Assembly: GCF_046524175.1 (NCBI RefSeq)
Contig: NZ_JBEFZF010000005.1
Location: 248,001-312,000 of the forward strand
DNA: 64,000 nucleotides
Reading direction: 5' to 3'
Source: Spongiivirga sp046524175
GTDB lineage: Bacteria > Bacteroidota > Bacteroidia > Flavobacteriales > Flavobacteriaceae
A program made the translations under genes and the position numbers. Under the pieces are notes generated by a model. The model was given only the letters and a program-made list of their open reading frames with translations, searched no databases and was not told the origin of the DNA. Shown here one piece after another: positions 43,476 to 53,651 of the stretch. Position 1 is the first letter of the stretch. Every line of letters begins with the position of its first letter.

Positions 43476-45770
43476 ATGAAGAATTTTTCTCATAAGCTAT
43501 CTTTTTTATTAATCGCTGCATTAGCGTACTATAGTTTTAAGGGTATAATGCCCTCTAGTTACTCTAAAAGTGATGCCCCTCTCGAACAATTTTCAACAGA
43601 ACGAGCTTTAATTCAAATATCTCAAATAGCCCAAGAACCACATTATGGTAGCACAAAGGCTCATACAAAAGTGCGTGAATATATCACCGTAGAGCTTGAA
43701 AAATTGGGATTAAAAGTTGATATTCAAGAAGGCTATTCCCTAACCCAATGGAATAACATGGCCAAAGTAAAAAACATCATTGCTCGAATTAAAGGCTCTG
43801 ATAGTTCAAAAGCGCTACTGTTACTTTCGCATTACGACAGCAACCCGCATTCTGCCATTGGTGCCAGTGATGCTGCTAGTGGCGTTGCTACTATTTTAGA
43901 AGGTGTTAGAGCCTATCTGACCAACAATAAACCGAAGAATGATATCATTATTTTAATTACTGATGGTGAAGAACTTGGTCTAAGCGGCGCTGATGTATTT
44001 GTAAATCAACACCCCTGGGCAAAAGATGTAGGCCTAGTATTAAACTTTGAAGCCAGAGGTAGTGGAGGGCCTAGTTTCATGTTCGCTGAAACTAATGGGG
44101 GTAACGCTAATCTAATTAAAGGCTTTAAAAAGGCTAACCCAGATTTTCCAGTTTCTAATTCTTTGTTGTACAGCATTTATAAATTACTTCCTAATGATAC
44201 CGATCTTACAGTTTTTAGAGAAGATGGGAACATTGATGGTTTCAACTTTGCTTTTATAGATGACCATTATGATTACCATACCGCAAATGATAATTATGCG
44301 AATCTGGATAGAACAACACTAGAGCATCAAGGCAGCTATATTATGCCATTACTTAGTTACTTTGCCAATGCCGATTTGAGCACTATAAAATCGGAAAATG
44401 ATCATGTATTTTTCAATTTTCCCATTTTTAAGATAATCTCGTATCCATTTACCTTGGTATACCCAATGCTTTTAATTGGATTGGTCATTTTTGGTTGGCT
44501 TATTGTTTATGGTATGCGCACAAAAAGACTTCAGGTAAATGAGATTTTTAAGGGTTTTATTCCGTTTTTAATACTATTATTAGCAAGCGGATTAGTTGGT
44601 TATTTCTTATGGCCTTTATTGAAATTAATGTATCCCGACTATCGAGAAATACTCCATGGATTTACCTATAACGGCCATTGGTATATTGCGTTTGCAGCAT
44701 TTTTGGTAGTAGGTATGGCATTTTTGTTATACCATAAGTTTTCAAAACCGGTTTTAACAGTTAGTCACTTTATTGCTCCTATTACTTTTTGGCTCATCAT
44801 TAATATTTTAGTAGCGCTATATTTACGAGGAGCTTCTTTCTTCATTATACCAGTTTATTTTGCATTATTTGGCCTATTCGTTTGTATTCGACAAAAAAAA
44901 CCAAATTTGTTGTCAATGACGCTATTATGTGCTCCTGCCATTATTATGTTTGCTCCTTTTATTGAGATGTTTCCAGTTGGTTTGGGTTTAGCAATGTTAG
45001 TTACCTGCACCACTTTTACCGCTTTATTATTTAGTTTAATACTGCCGGTTTTTGGTTTTTATAACCGAAAGAAACTTCTAGGGTATGGATTCCTTATTAT
45101 TGCATTAGGCTGTTTTATTACAGCTCATTTTAAATCGGGTTTTAATGATAAAAGACAAAAGCCAAACAGCTTACTCTATGTGTACAATGCCGATACCAAT
45201 AGTGCCAATTGGCTTACTTATGATGAAAAGTTAGATAATTGGACACGCCCTTTCTTAAATGAAGATGTTGAAAAAGTAGAGGGTACAGATATTATGTACA
45301 GTAAATATGGTACTGATTTTACCTACAGTAAAAAAGCTGAAAATAAGGCATTAAGAACTCCGGTAATTGATATAGCTCTTGACACTATTATTGGTAATGA
45401 ACGAAAAATATCATTATGCATAAGTCCGCAAAGATTTGTGGATCGATTTGAGTTTTTTGCTGATAGACAATTCAATTTTAACAGCTTTGTTATTAATGGT
45501 GTTATAAAAGACAAAAAAGAAAACGAATCTTATGTCTTTGGAAGCAGAAGAAGTAGTCGATTATTTGCTTTCTTTATGAATGATCAAGAACCGCTGAATC
45601 TGGAATTTAGTTTTCCCAAAGATGAAAAACCTAGTTTACAATTTTATGAATCGTCCTTCGATTTATTAACCAATGAGCTATTTAATGTACCTGAAAGATC
45701 ACAAGATATGATCCCAAAGCCTTTTGTATTGAATGATGCTGTGGTGGTTAAAAAAGAACTCAGGTTTTAA
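43476..45770 (+). CDS. Membrane-anchored M28-family metallopeptidase
   Basis: The 764-residue protein has an N-terminal membrane helix (about 8-25) and an M28 zinc aminopeptidase domain (about 40-310). The ligands are His and Asp in LLLLSHYDSNPHSAIGASD, the Glu pair in ITDGEELGLSG, an acidic residue in NFEARGSGGP, and His in YDYHTANDNY. Eight to nine hydrophobic membrane segments follow (about 330-560), then a soluble beta-rich C-terminal part (about 570-764). The layout recalls ERMP1-type membrane aminopeptidases and is expected to face the periplasm. The next gene starts on the very next base after its stop, so the two form a tight operon. Confidence 0.85.
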   Translation: MKNFSHKLSFLLIAALAYYSFKGIMPSSYSKSDAPLEQFSTERALIQISQIAQEPHYGSTKAHTKVREYITVELEKLGLKVDIQEGYSLTQWNNMAKVKNIIARIKGSDSSKALLLLSHYDSNPHSAIGASDAASGVATILEGVRAYLTNNKPKNDIIILITDGEELGLSGADVFVNQHPWAKDVGLVLNFEARGSGGPSFMFAETNGGNANLIKGFKKANPDFPVSNSLLYSIYKLLPNDTDLTVFREDGNIDGFNFAFIDDHYDYHTANDNYANLDRTTLEHQGSYIMPLLSYFANADLSTIKSENDHVFFNFPIFKIISYPFTLVYPMLLIGLVIFGWLIVYGMRTKRLQVNEIFKGFIPFLILLLASGLVGYFLWPLLKLMYPDYREILHGFTYNGHWYIAFAAFLVVGMAFLLYHKFSKPVLTVSHFIAPITFWLIINILVALYLRGASFFIIPVYFALFGLFVCIRQKKPNLLSMTLLCAPAIIMFAPFIEMFPVGLGLAMLVTCTTFTALLFSLILPVFGFYNRKKLLGYGFLIIALGCFITAHFKSGFNDKRQKPNSLLYVYNADTNSANWLTYDEKLDNWTRPFLNEDVEKVEGTDIMYSKYGTDFTYSKKAENKALRTPVIDIALDTIIGNERKISLCISPQRFVDRFEFFADRQFNFNSFVINGVIKDKKENESYVFGSRRSSRLFAFFMNDQEPLNLEFSFPKDEKPSLQFYESSFDLLTNELFNVPERSQDMIPKPFVLNDAVVVKKELRF

Positions 45771-46574
45771 ATGAAACCAAAAATTGCCATTATTGGTTGC
45801 GGATGGTTGGGTTTTCCTTTGGCTAAAAAATTAATTGAGCAAGGTTTTGAAGTAAAAGGAAGTACAACCTCTGTTACTAAAATCGATACGTTAGAAAAAG
45901 CTGGCATTCTACCTTTTCAAATAACAATTTCTGAAAATGAAATAGTAGGTGATATTGATAGGCTGCTTCATGAATGTGAAATAGCCATTGTTAACATTCC
46001 ACCACGGCTTCGAAAAAATCCTTCCTCAAACTATTACCAAAAAATTGATCTTCTTCGGTCAAAAATTGAAGATTCTACAATCAACAAACTTCTTTTTATA
46101 AGTAGCACATCCGTTTATAACAATCAAAATGAAGTAATAACTGAAAAAACAGTATTGAAGCCTGACACCCAAATTGGAAAACAACTTTTGGATGCAGAAC
46201 AATTAATAAAGGATAGCAAAAACTATGAAACAACCATACTTAGGTATAGTGGTTTGATCGGACCTGATCGCCATCCTGTAAAATTTCTTTCCGGTAAAAA
46301 TGACTTAAAAAATGGAAATAATCCGGTCAACCTAGTTCATTTAGAAGATTGCATTGACGTAGTTTTCTTCATTATAAATAATGCATTATGGAAAGATGAG
46401 TTTAATATAGCGTATCCAGATCATCCTACTAGAGCGTCATATTACATTAAAGCAGCGAGGGACAGAGCTCTTGCATTACCAATTTTTCAAAAGAATGTAA
46501 ATTCTGGTGGTCATAAAATAATTTCTTCAGAAAAGATTCAACGTCTTGGTTTCCGCTTCAAAAAACCCATTTAA
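45771..46574 (+). CDS. NAD(P)-dependent SDR-type sugar-epimerase-like protein (YeeZ-like)
   Basis: The 267-residue protein has a Rossmann nucleotide-binding motif at the start (KIAIIGCGWLGFPLAKKL). Later come LLFISSTSVYNNQNEVITE, resembling the serine/tyrosine region of extended SDR enzymes, and LRYSGLIGPDRHPVKFL. It is shorter than true nucleotide-sugar epimerases and closest in style to YeeZ-type proteins of unknown substrate. It begins directly after the M28 stop (no spacer), so it is translationally linked. Cytoplasmic. Confidence 0.78.
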   Translation: MKPKIAIIGCGWLGFPLAKKLIEQGFEVKGSTTSVTKIDTLEKAGILPFQITISENEIVGDIDRLLHECEIAIVNIPPRLRKNPSSNYYQKIDLLRSKIEDSTINKLLFISSTSVYNNQNEVITEKTVLKPDTQIGKQLLDAEQLIKDSKNYETTILRYSGLIGPDRHPVKFLSGKNDLKNGNNPVNLVHLEDCIDVVFFIINNALWKDEFNIAYPDHPTRASYYIKAARDRALALPIFQKNVNSGGHKIISSEKIQRLGFRFKKPI

Positions 46575-46615
46575 ACCTTTAGCATCTCGTTAAGATTTAA
46601 AGTGAATTATTTTGT

Positions 46616-46623
46616 TAGCTTTG
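46616..46623 (+). promoter_or_regulatory. Candidate -7 element of the TPR gene
   Basis: TAGCTTTG matches TAnnTTTG and ends 26 bases before the ATG at 46650. Confidence 0.5.
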
Positions 46624-46649
46624 GGCGCAATTAAATTAACTATAGGATT

Positions 46650-47351
46650 ATGAAGCAATTAATTTGTGTACTGGGTATGTTTATGGCTTTTGCGGTCAAT
46701 GCCCAATCAAACAACGAGCTTACAAAACATTATGAAGCGTATTATGCGCAAATGAAAAAACAAGGTGATGTACAGGGTGTAATAAATGCACTAACGCATT
46801 TAAATGTTTTGAAACCGGATCAAGGTCGTACTGACACCTTGGCATATTTATATGCCAACGGAAGAAACTATCTTCAAGCATTAAATACCATCGGAATTGA
46901 AAAAAATGCGTCAGATTCAGATTTGGCAGTTGAGGTAAAAGCCATTTCATTAAAAGCGATGAATCAATTACCTCGCGCCATAGAACAATATGAAGAGCTG
47001 AACAAACGCGCACCGAATCCTTATTTGGCATACGAATTAGCTGATCTAAAAATTCAGACTAATGATGTTACAGGAGCTACCACGCATATAACATATGGTC
47101 TTGCTAATGCCAAAGATGATATGAAGCGCGCTTTTTATGAATCGCAACAACCTTATGAAACTAGTTTAAAGGCTGCTTTCACCTATTTAAAAGGGCTAGC
47201 TGAGCTTCGCAAAGATCAAAAGAACATAGACGGTGCTTTGACATTTATTAATCAAGCACTTAATATGGATCCTAACTTTAATATGGCACGTATTAGTCGG
47301 GATGCTCTTGAGAATAGAAAGAAACAAGCAGCAGCAGCAGCCAAGAATTAA
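46650..47351 (+). CDS. Exported tetratricopeptide-repeat protein
   Basis: The 233-residue product has a signal peptide (about 1-18, ending VNAQ) and several degenerate TPR units. Examples are TDTLAYLYANGRNYLQALNTIG, then LPRAIEQYEELNKRAPNPYLAYELADL, and near the end DGALTFINQALNMDPNFNMA. It ends with a Lys/Ala-rich tail. TPR scaffolds mediate protein contacts; this one is probably periplasmic or outer-membrane attached. It has its own -7 box and a strong terminator. Confidence 0.82.
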   Translation: MKQLICVLGMFMAFAVNAQSNNELTKHYEAYYAQMKKQGDVQGVINALTHLNVLKPDQGRTDTLAYLYANGRNYLQALNTIGIEKNASDSDLAVEVKAISLKAMNQLPRAIEQYEELNKRAPNPYLAYELADLKIQTNDVTGATTHITYGLANAKDDMKRAFYESQQPYETSLKAAFTYLKGLAELRKDQKNIDGALTFINQALNMDPNFNMARISRDALENRKKQAAAAAKN

Positions 47352-47370
47352 ACTTTTTTAGTTGATATTA

Positions 47371-47397
47371 AAAAAGGAGGCTATTGGCCTCCTTTTT
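47371..47397 (+). terminator. Rho-independent terminator after the TPR gene
   Basis: GGAGGC pairs with GCCTCC around a 5-base loop, with A runs before and a T run after. It may serve both this gene and the convergent lipoprotein gene. Confidence 0.9.
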
Positions 47398-47428
47398 GTT
47401 TGGTATTTGAATAAGAGCTATAAAACCC

Positions 47429-48145
47429 TTAGTTAGTTTTAAACTGAAATACTTCTGAAGTCGATGTATTCCCTTGACTATCAGTAGTAATTACATTCCA
47501 AAAATATGTTGTTGTTGACGCTGTAGTAACATCCAAAGATGTCGTTGCAGCATCTGTAGTTCCGGCACTAGTAAGACTTGAACTATCTGTTCCGAAAAAT
47601 ACCTCATAACCAGTAATATCATTGTCAATATCACTCCCTGTCCAACTTAATACAACGGTACCTGAAGAAACCGTAGACCCCATTGTTGGTGCTACTACTC
47701 CAGCCGGGAAAGGGGCATAATTTTCAACTGGCTCACCTGCGTTATAAAAACGAGCAGTACTTGTCGTAGCCGTTTGAGTAGTATTATCTCCTTTAGAAAC
47801 CACCTCCCATGAAAAAGGAGCACCACGTTGAATCGTGATTGTTTCATTTGTTGCCGTAACATCGCGTGTTGTTGTAACGTTTGTATTTAAGTTGGTAACA
47901 CGGACAGTGTATCCCACTGTATTTTGCCCAGCGTTCCAGCGAAAGTTAACATCACTAGTATTTGCTGTAATATTTGTTCCTTCATTACATTCCGTATTAT
48001 CCGCTGGAAAAACCAAAGTTGCCGCAGTTGGTGCTGGTCCTTCGGGCGGTGGTGGTGGAGGTCCGTCGTCGCTTCCTCCTCCGCATGAAACTCCAATTAA
48101 CGCAATAGCCGCTAGTGCAATGTTTTTTATGTTCGAGGTCTTCAT
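47429..48145 (-). CDS. Surface lipoprotein with two FN3-like domains
   Basis: The 238-residue protein has a lipobox (LIGVSC) and after the Cys a GGGSDDG sequence, like the acidic export signal that sends Bacteroidota lipoproteins to the cell surface. A Pro-rich linker follows, then two FN3-like domains (about 45-130 and 140-238: VNFRWNAGQNTVGYTVRV, VVLSWTGSDIDNDITGYEVFFG). It lies 2 bases downstream of the nine-Asp-box T9SS gene and is surely in its operon, possibly acting as its surface anchor. No enzyme motif. Confidence 0.85.
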   Translation of the reverse strand: MKTSNIKNIALAAIALIGVSCGGGSDDGPPPPPPEGPAPTAATLVFPADNTECNEGTNITANTSDVNFRWNAGQNTVGYTVRVTNLNTNVTTTRDVTATNETITIQRGAPFSWEVVSKGDNTTQTATTSTARFYNAGEPVENYAPFPAGVVAPTMGSTVSSGTVVLSWTGSDIDNDITGYEVFFGTDSSSLTSAGTTDAATTSLDVTTASTTTYFWNVITTDSQGNTSTSEVFQFKTN

Positions 48146-48147
48146 AT

Positions 48148-51100
48148 TTATCTTTTTATAATCTTAAAGTTCAGTAATGATTCTTGCGTCCTAATATTGA
48201 GAATATAGGCCCCATTTGTTAAATTCCCAGTGTTGATTTCAATTTTATTATCAACTACCGGAAAATCTTTTCTTAAAATGACTTGTCCCGTAATCGATGT
48301 TAACGAGATAAAAACTTTATCCTGATTGAAAGGCCCCATATTTACAAACAGCCGATCGCCAGTAAGTGGATTTGGATAAATTAATATTTTATCACTTAAC
48401 AAGATGGTTTCTTCATATGTCCCCTGACAATCTTTGTCGGTTCTTACGGTCAAGATATTTTCAGTGCTCTTTAGATCCAGTATAATCTCACTTTCAGTTG
48501 TAGTATAGATGTCATCATTAATTTGAATAGTATAGCGTTCACCACCTTCAAGTTCTAAACGTACTCTATTGGTAGCACTTTGAATCTCGGTACTTACAGC
48601 TAACTGCTCCGGTTCTCCAACAACAAGATCAAAACACAATTCATAATCTGCTTGACCATCGACCGTTATACATGCTCTGTACATGCCTGCTGGAATCTCT
48701 GGAGAATCATACACATCATTGAAAGTACCATTCGTTGTAAAGCCTCCATCACCAGTTAGGATTATGTTATACATCAATGATGTGTCTTGAGCGGTAATTT
48801 TTACGCCACCATTATCACTTGTACGGCAGGTTTCGCCAAATGTTTGAATACTAAAATTATTTACAGGCAATGTAAATACAGGGCAGCCTGTAACGTCAAC
48901 TGCCGTTCCTGTTGGTGTATCTGGACAAAGATCATCGGCATTGGGCACTCCGTCGTTATCTGCGTCATCATCGCAAGGATTACCTATACCATCACCATCT
49001 TCATCTGCTTGATCCGCATTTGCAATCAATGGACAGTTATCGTCAACATCTAAAATTCCATCATTATCGTCATCCGTATCACATACATCACCTATACCAT
49101 CGCCATCTGTGTCTAATTGATTTGCATTAGCATTAAGCGGACAATTATCATCAACATCAAGGATACCATCATTATCATCGTCATCGTCGTCCTGTTCACC
49201 TAAAATCACAAAATCATCAATCATTACCCCTTCTTCAGTAACACCTGGATCTGACTGAAATACGAAGCGGAAAATAACATTACTCTCTCCTCTCAAGTCA
49301 GTCTCACCTGCGGTTGCATTTGCAGTAAAATCGTATTGATAATTCGCCAAAGCGGTTTCTGTTCCTGTCCATTGTGCCCCCGGGCAGTTTTGACAATCAT
49401 CAGCAGTACCAGAAGAAGCATTTGTTCGATCGCTATTATACCAATTTGGTTGGCTATCCTTCGTTCCAAGAACATTCCAAGTCTTACCTTGATCAATTGT
49501 ATATTCTACATACAGAATATCAAAATCTTGCTCAAGGTCATAGGCCATATTGAATGACATTACTGGTAATGTTATTGTACTAAAATCGTAACATTTTGTA
49601 ACTAGATAACTTTTTGTATTATTTGGGTGATCACCGGTAAGTCCAGTTACATATGCATTCGTTCCTGTCGCAGCAGCATTCAAGAATGCATCTGCCGGTG
49701 CTCCACGTTCCCAAAGTGAATTTTCAGTGTCGCCTTCATTATATGATAAAAGTGCGTCTGCTTCGGTTTCAAAGGAATTTACTACTTGCGTTATCCCGAA
49801 ATCATTGATAAAAAATTCAGAATTAAGTACGTTATTATCCGCAAAAGCATCATTTGCAACAGTACCAGTTACTTCTAAAACATATTTTCCACTTGTTAAT
49901 TGTAATGAAGGTAGCGTCAGTATAGCTTGGCTTCCAGGAGTAATCGTTTGGTTTATTGTAGTATTCTGGACCGTTCCACCACTTACAGAATATGTAAAAT
50001 CGACCGATGTAATATCATTGGCCCCATTATTTTGTACTGTTATCTCCGGTATGATTTCACCACAAACCACTTGATTAGGCTGAGGGCTTGCTACGTTGAG
50101 CAAACGAATATCATTTTCAGGAACCTGGATTGGGATGGGAGATTGCCATATTCCCCGACCATAAGTTGACACCGTCAATACTTCATCATCAATATTAATC
50201 TCCATATCGGTTACGGCTACATTCGGTAGTCCAGCAAAATACTCTTCCCACTCAGTTAAAGTATCGTCTAAACGATAGACTCCTAAACTGGTACCTACAT
50301 AAATTGGGTTATTAGTATCTCTACCTTGATGAACTATTGAAAATATAGGCTGATTTGTGGGTAAATCAAAAGTAATATCCTCATATGTAGATCCTCCATC
50401 AGTAGATTTAAATACTTTAGGTTCGCCAGAGTTAGGGGTGCTTTCTAGCGATATATTTGATAGGGTTACATAAATAGTATTTGAATCTGACGAGCTAACC
50501 ACCATATCAGAAATATCAGAATCAAAGGTTCCAACAACACTAAATGAAGTTCCCGCATCAGAACTTTTACGCAGAAACCTTCCGTTGATTATATAAATAT
50601 TGTTTATGTCGTTAGGGTCAATAATGATCTCATCAATATTGGTTCCAATTGTTGTTGATACCCGTTCCCAGACATTTCCATTTAATCTATATAAGGCATC
50701 AAAACCTGAGTATAAATTGCCTTCACTATCAATTTGCAGAGGAGTTACCCAATTTCCGGAAATATTGTTTCCAGTGCCATCTTGAGGTGGACCTATTTGA
50801 GAAGATAAACTTTGGCCGCCATTCACCGTAATATTTAAAGAACCACCATTTTGGGTCATCCCGTAATGAATATTGCTATTATTAGGATCAATGGCATTAT
50901 CCATTCCGTCCCCACCATGATAATTTCTCCATTGACCAGCTGCACTTCTAGCATGTCCTCCATTATCTTGTAAACCTCCTATAATAACGTTAGCATCTTG
51001 CTTGGAAACTGACAAGCGATAGAATTGGCTAATAGCCATTCCTTCAGTCTTATCGGCAAACGTTGATCCATTATCTGTTGAAACGTATAATCCCCCATCA

Positions 51101-52416
51101 CTTCCACAAAACAAAGTACTTCCAAAAAACCGTAACATATGAATATCAGCATGGGTATAAGATGGAGTACTTCTAAACCAAGAGTTTAGCACATTAAAAT
51201 TGTTCCCTCCGTCCGTTGACTTCCAAACGTTCAAGCAGCCTACATATACTTCATCCTCATCAGTTGGAGAAACGGCCATTGCCAAATCAAACCATGCCTG
51301 ATCACTTTCGTTAATATTATCGGTCTCAGCAGTTTTCGTAAAAGTCACACCGCTATCTGAAGATTTGTAAATACCTTGAAAAGGAAAACCGGTGGTACTT
51401 GCAGCACTCAAAACATAAATGACATTTGGATTAGCTGGAGTAACATCAATGACTAATCTTCGAGAAGCATCTGGTAACCCTTCAGTTATTCTTGTCCAAG
51501 TGGTACCTCCGTCTGTAGTTCTATAAAACTGATTTCTAGTTACTGCATAAAGTGTATTGCTATCACCTGGTTTTATTTTTAAATCAAGAATATTACCAGA
51601 GCGTATCATATTCCAAGTTGTACCTGCATCAAGTGTTTTAAAAACTCCTGAACTTGTCGCCACCCATAAGGTGTTAGAATTAGTAGGATCAATATATATT
51701 TCATTCATTAAATTTGGTGTATTACTTGGATTTAACCCTGTTTGATTCCAAGTAGCACCGCCATCAATTGATTTAAAAACTCCTGCGCTTACACTATCTC
51801 CAGCATCATCATCTCCTGTTGCGATATAAATAATATTTGAGTCGTTCGGATCAATGGCTATTCCAGAAACTCCAATTTGAGGTAAATTATCAGTTGTTGT
51901 ATTCCATGTTGTGCCCGCATCCGTTGATTTCCATAAACCACCTGCTGGCGCTCCCGCGTACCAGATATCGGCATTATTCGGGTCTATAGCCATCACATTT
52001 ACTCGACCCTGACCCCTTAAACGATTTCCTTCAGCGATATGTTCAAAAGGTCCTAGCGCTGTCCAGTTAGCAGTTGGATTAGGTCTCAATGTACTATTCT
52101 GTTTTGCTTCAAATGCATCCCATAATTGCTTTGCACTAGGTAAGTTTCCATTTACATCAGCGTAATGACTCCAGTGATATTCCCATCTTTTGAAGGGTTT
52201 ATATCCACTTCCTTTTTTGGTATGGTCTTTATCTTTCCAATATTCTTCAAAAGACTTTGAAATCTCAAATAAATTGTAGTTAGTTTGATTTTTTTCGGTG
52301 ATACCTTTAATTTTTGAGTCGGTATTTACCGATTCCATCCATGGTGCATTTTGGTTGAACTGCGCTTTCATTGCAAAGCATGAAAACAACCCAACTAGGA
52401 GTAACAATCTCTTCAT
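48148..52416 (-). CDS. Large Asp-box beta-propeller protein with thrombospondin type 3 repeats and T9SS type A domain
   Basis: The 1422-residue protein has a signal peptide (about 1-18). A sialidase/VPS10-like propeller region (about 110-770) follows with nine Asp-box motifs such as KSTDAGTTW, KSIDGGATW and RTTDGGTTW. Then come a CARDB-like Ig domain (about 780-880), a jelly-roll-like domain (about 920-1065), acidic calcium-binding thrombospondin type 3 repeats (about 1072-1165: DDNDGILDVDDNCP, DTDGDGIGDVCD) and a T9SS type A sorting domain (about 1340-1422, IYPNPLTGDRLF). It is likely a surface or released protein that binds glycans or proteins; no catalytic set of a true sialidase was recognised. 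It is followed by a lipoprotein gene in the same operon. Confidence 0.88.
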   Translation of the reverse strand: MKRLLLLVGLFSCFAMKAQFNQNAPWMESVNTDSKIKGITEKNQTNYNLFEISKSFEEYWKDKDHTKKGSGYKPFKRWEYHWSHYADVNGNLPSAKQLWDAFEAKQNSTLRPNPTANWTALGPFEHIAEGNRLRGQGRVNVMAIDPNNADIWYAGAPAGGLWKSTDAGTTWNTTTDNLPQIGVSGIAIDPNDSNIIYIATGDDDAGDSVSAGVFKSIDGGATWNQTGLNPSNTPNLMNEIYIDPTNSNTLWVATSSGVFKTLDAGTTWNMIRSGNILDLKIKPGDSNTLYAVTRNQFYRTTDGGTTWTRITEGLPDASRRLVIDVTPANPNVIYVLSAASTTGFPFQGIYKSSDSGVTFTKTAETDNINESDQAWFDLAMAVSPTDEDEVYVGCLNVWKSTDGGNNFNVLNSWFRSTPSYTHADIHMLRFFGSTLFCGSDGGLYVSTDNGSTFADKTEGMAISQFYRLSVSKQDANVIIGGLQDNGGHARSAAGQWRNYHGGDGMDNAIDPNNSNIHYGMTQNGGSLNITVNGGQSLSSQIGPPQDGTGNNISGNWVTPLQIDSEGNLYSGFDALYRLNGNVWERVSTTIGTNIDEIIIDPNDINNIYIINGRFLRKSSDAGTSFSVVGTFDSDISDMVVSSSDSNTIYVTLSNISLESTPNSGEPKVFKSTDGGSTYEDITFDLPTNQPIFSIVHQGRDTNNPIYVGTSLGVYRLDDTLTEWEEYFAGLPNVAVTDMEINIDDEVLTVSTYGRGIWQSPIPIQVPENDIRLLNVASPQPNQVVCGEIIPEITVQNNGANDITSVDFTYSVSGGTVQNTTINQTITPGSQAILTLPSLQLTSGKYVLEVTGTVANDAFADNNVLNSEFFINDFGITQVVNSFETEADALLSYNEGDTENSLWERGAPADAFLNAAATGTNAYVTGLTGDHPNNTKSYLVTKCYDFSTITLPVMSFNMAYDLEQDFDILYVEYTIDQGKTWNVLGTKDSQPNWYNSDRTNASSGTADDCQNCPGAQWTGTETALANYQYDFTANATAGETDLRGESNVIFRFVFQSDPGVTEEGVMIDDFVILGEQDDDDDDNDGILDVDDNCPLNANANQLDTDGDGIGDVCDTDDDNDGILDVDDNCPLIANADQADEDGDGIGNPCDDDADNDGVPNADDLCPDTPTGTAVDVTGCPVFTLPVNNFSIQTFGETCRTSDNGGVKITAQDTSLMYNIILTGDGGFTTNGTFNDVYDSPEIPAGMYRACITVDGQADYELCFDLVVGEPEQLAVSTEIQSATNRVRLELEGGERYTIQINDDIYTTTESEIILDLKSTENILTVRTDKDCQGTYEETILLSDKILIYPNPLTGDRLFVNMGPFNQDKVFISLTSITGQVILRKDFPVVDNKIEINTGNLTNGAYILNIRTQESLLNFKIIKR

Positions 52417-52503
52417 TCTTATCTATTTAATAAAATAACTGTGAAAAATCCTCATTTTTAGTGGTAGGTTGGTGCAATTTTTTTTGATTCTTCACGCGGA
52501 TCG

Positions 52504-52511
52504 CAAATATA
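52504..52511 (-). promoter_or_regulatory. Candidate -7 element of the Asp-box gene
   Basis: On the minus strand TATATTTG matches TAnnTTTG, giving a leader of about 80 bases before the start at 52416. Confidence 0.5.
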
Positions 52512-52591
52512 GTAGAAATCATCCAAATTAGGTTTATTTTAACATCTAACACCCTTTTTTGACGTTAACTACTTCAGTTAATTACAAATTA

Positions 52592-53110
52592 TTAAAACTT
52601 TTTTATCCTCTTCAGTCTAGTTTTTAAAATGCTATCATAAACTTTTTTTGCCAGTACCACTTCTTTAACATTTTCATTAGGTACTGCAATCGATAAAACA
52701 TAATGTACAATCTTCCATTTTCCATCTTGTTTCTTCAAAACGCCAGAGCCTCGACACAGTTCCATTTGAGTGTCTAAAAGTTCATCAAACCATGCAAAAT
52801 TACTTTCGGCACTAACATAAATATTTCGTTCCACAGCCGTAAAACTCCATGCCTTTCCTCTATCAAAATACGGTTTGCTAAATGTCCTAAATTCCTCATT
52901 TTGCCAGTTTTCTTTTGCATCAGTCCCAAGAAACACCCCATCTTCTGTCATCAACCCAAAATATGCCTCAAAATCTGCATTTGAAGCTGCTTTATGCCAA
53001 TTAGTAAGTACTTCATTTATTGCTGTTTTTTCAGCTTCTTGACCCCGAACAAAAAGACCAGTACAGAAAACTATTGTTAAAATTAAATACCTCATTATAA
53101 AATTATTCAT
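52592..53110 (-). CDS. Exported SnoaL/NTF2-like protein
   Basis: After a signal peptide (MRYLILTIVFCTGLFVRGQ), the mature part (about 150 residues) has the SnoaL/NTF2-like cone fold: INEVLTNWHKAASNADFEAYF, MTEDGVFLGTD, then WFDELLDTQM and KIVHYVLSIAVPNEN. Such domains bind small ligands or act as simple enzymes; no role is clear. The frame extends to 53131, but ATG 53110 follows the purine-rich GAAGAAGC and overlaps the upstream stop by 8 bases; ATG 53095 is an alternative. It is coupled to the lipoprotein gene upstream. Confidence 0.75.
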   Translation of the reverse strand: MNNFIMRYLILTIVFCTGLFVRGQEAEKTAINEVLTNWHKAASNADFEAYFGLMTEDGVFLGTDAKENWQNEEFRTFSKPYFDRGKAWSFTAVERNIYVSAESNFAWFDELLDTQMELCRGSGVLKKQDGKWKIVHYVLSIAVPNENVKEVVLAKKVYDSILKTRLKRIKKF

Positions 53111-53651
53111 TAGCTTCTTCTTTTGGCTCAATAATCAGCATGTCAGTATCTATGCTGCTTTCATATAATTCATTAATCTGATTTCTCATTGCGTTTAATT
53201 CCGCTGCTATTTGGTCAATTGTTTGTTCAAGTACCTCAACCGACTCGTTATTATCCACTTCATTGGATAATTTTCCTATAAAAGTTTTTAGCACTACCAA
53301 TTTGCTCTTAAATCTAGGAACATCAAGTTTTTCGGGAAAATCAGATTCATATACATTTTTAAATATCTCATCAAAAACCTCAAGTTCTGTTTTCAAAATA
53401 CGATAATCAGCCTCTAAAATGTTATTAATTTCTCGCTCAAGATTATTGAAAGCCGCCCATTGAGAAATCTCTTTTTTAGCTATTCCACTAATGGCTATTT
53501 TATTATATGAAGTAACCCTCTTCTTTTTTTCGCTGGGTAAGACTAAGGTGTCTTGAGCAATTTGCTCATCAGTCTTTTTAGCAACGTTCTTTTCATTACA
53601 ACTTAGCAGCATGCTAACCAAAAAAACGAATAAAAATATTCTTTTCTTCAT
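53103..53651 (-). CDS. Hypothetical lipoprotein, coiled-coil
   Basis: The 182-residue product has a signal peptide ending in a lipobox (MLLSC at 15-19). The remainder is acidic and helical with likely coiled-coil segments (NLEREINNILEADYRILKTE, IDQIAAELNAMRNQINELYE). I do not recognise the family. A TATCTTTG box on the minus strand ends only 5 bases before its ATG, so its promoter is unclear. It overlaps and precedes the SnoaL-like gene, suggesting a two-gene operon. Confidence 0.65.
   Translation of the reverse strand: MKKRIFLFVFLVSMLLSCNEKNVAKKTDEQIAQDTLVLPSEKKKRVTSYNKIAISGIAKKEISQWAAFNNLEREINNILEADYRILKTELEVFDEIFKNVYESDFPEKLDVPRFKSKLVVLKTFIGKLSNEVDNNESVEVLEQTIDQIAAELNAMRNQINELYESSIDTDMLIIEPKEEANE

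Noticed and set aside
48148..52416. True sialidase for the Asp-box protein
   Set aside because: Asp boxes only mark propeller blades; no arginine triad or catalytic Tyr/Glu pattern of a sialidase could be recognised.
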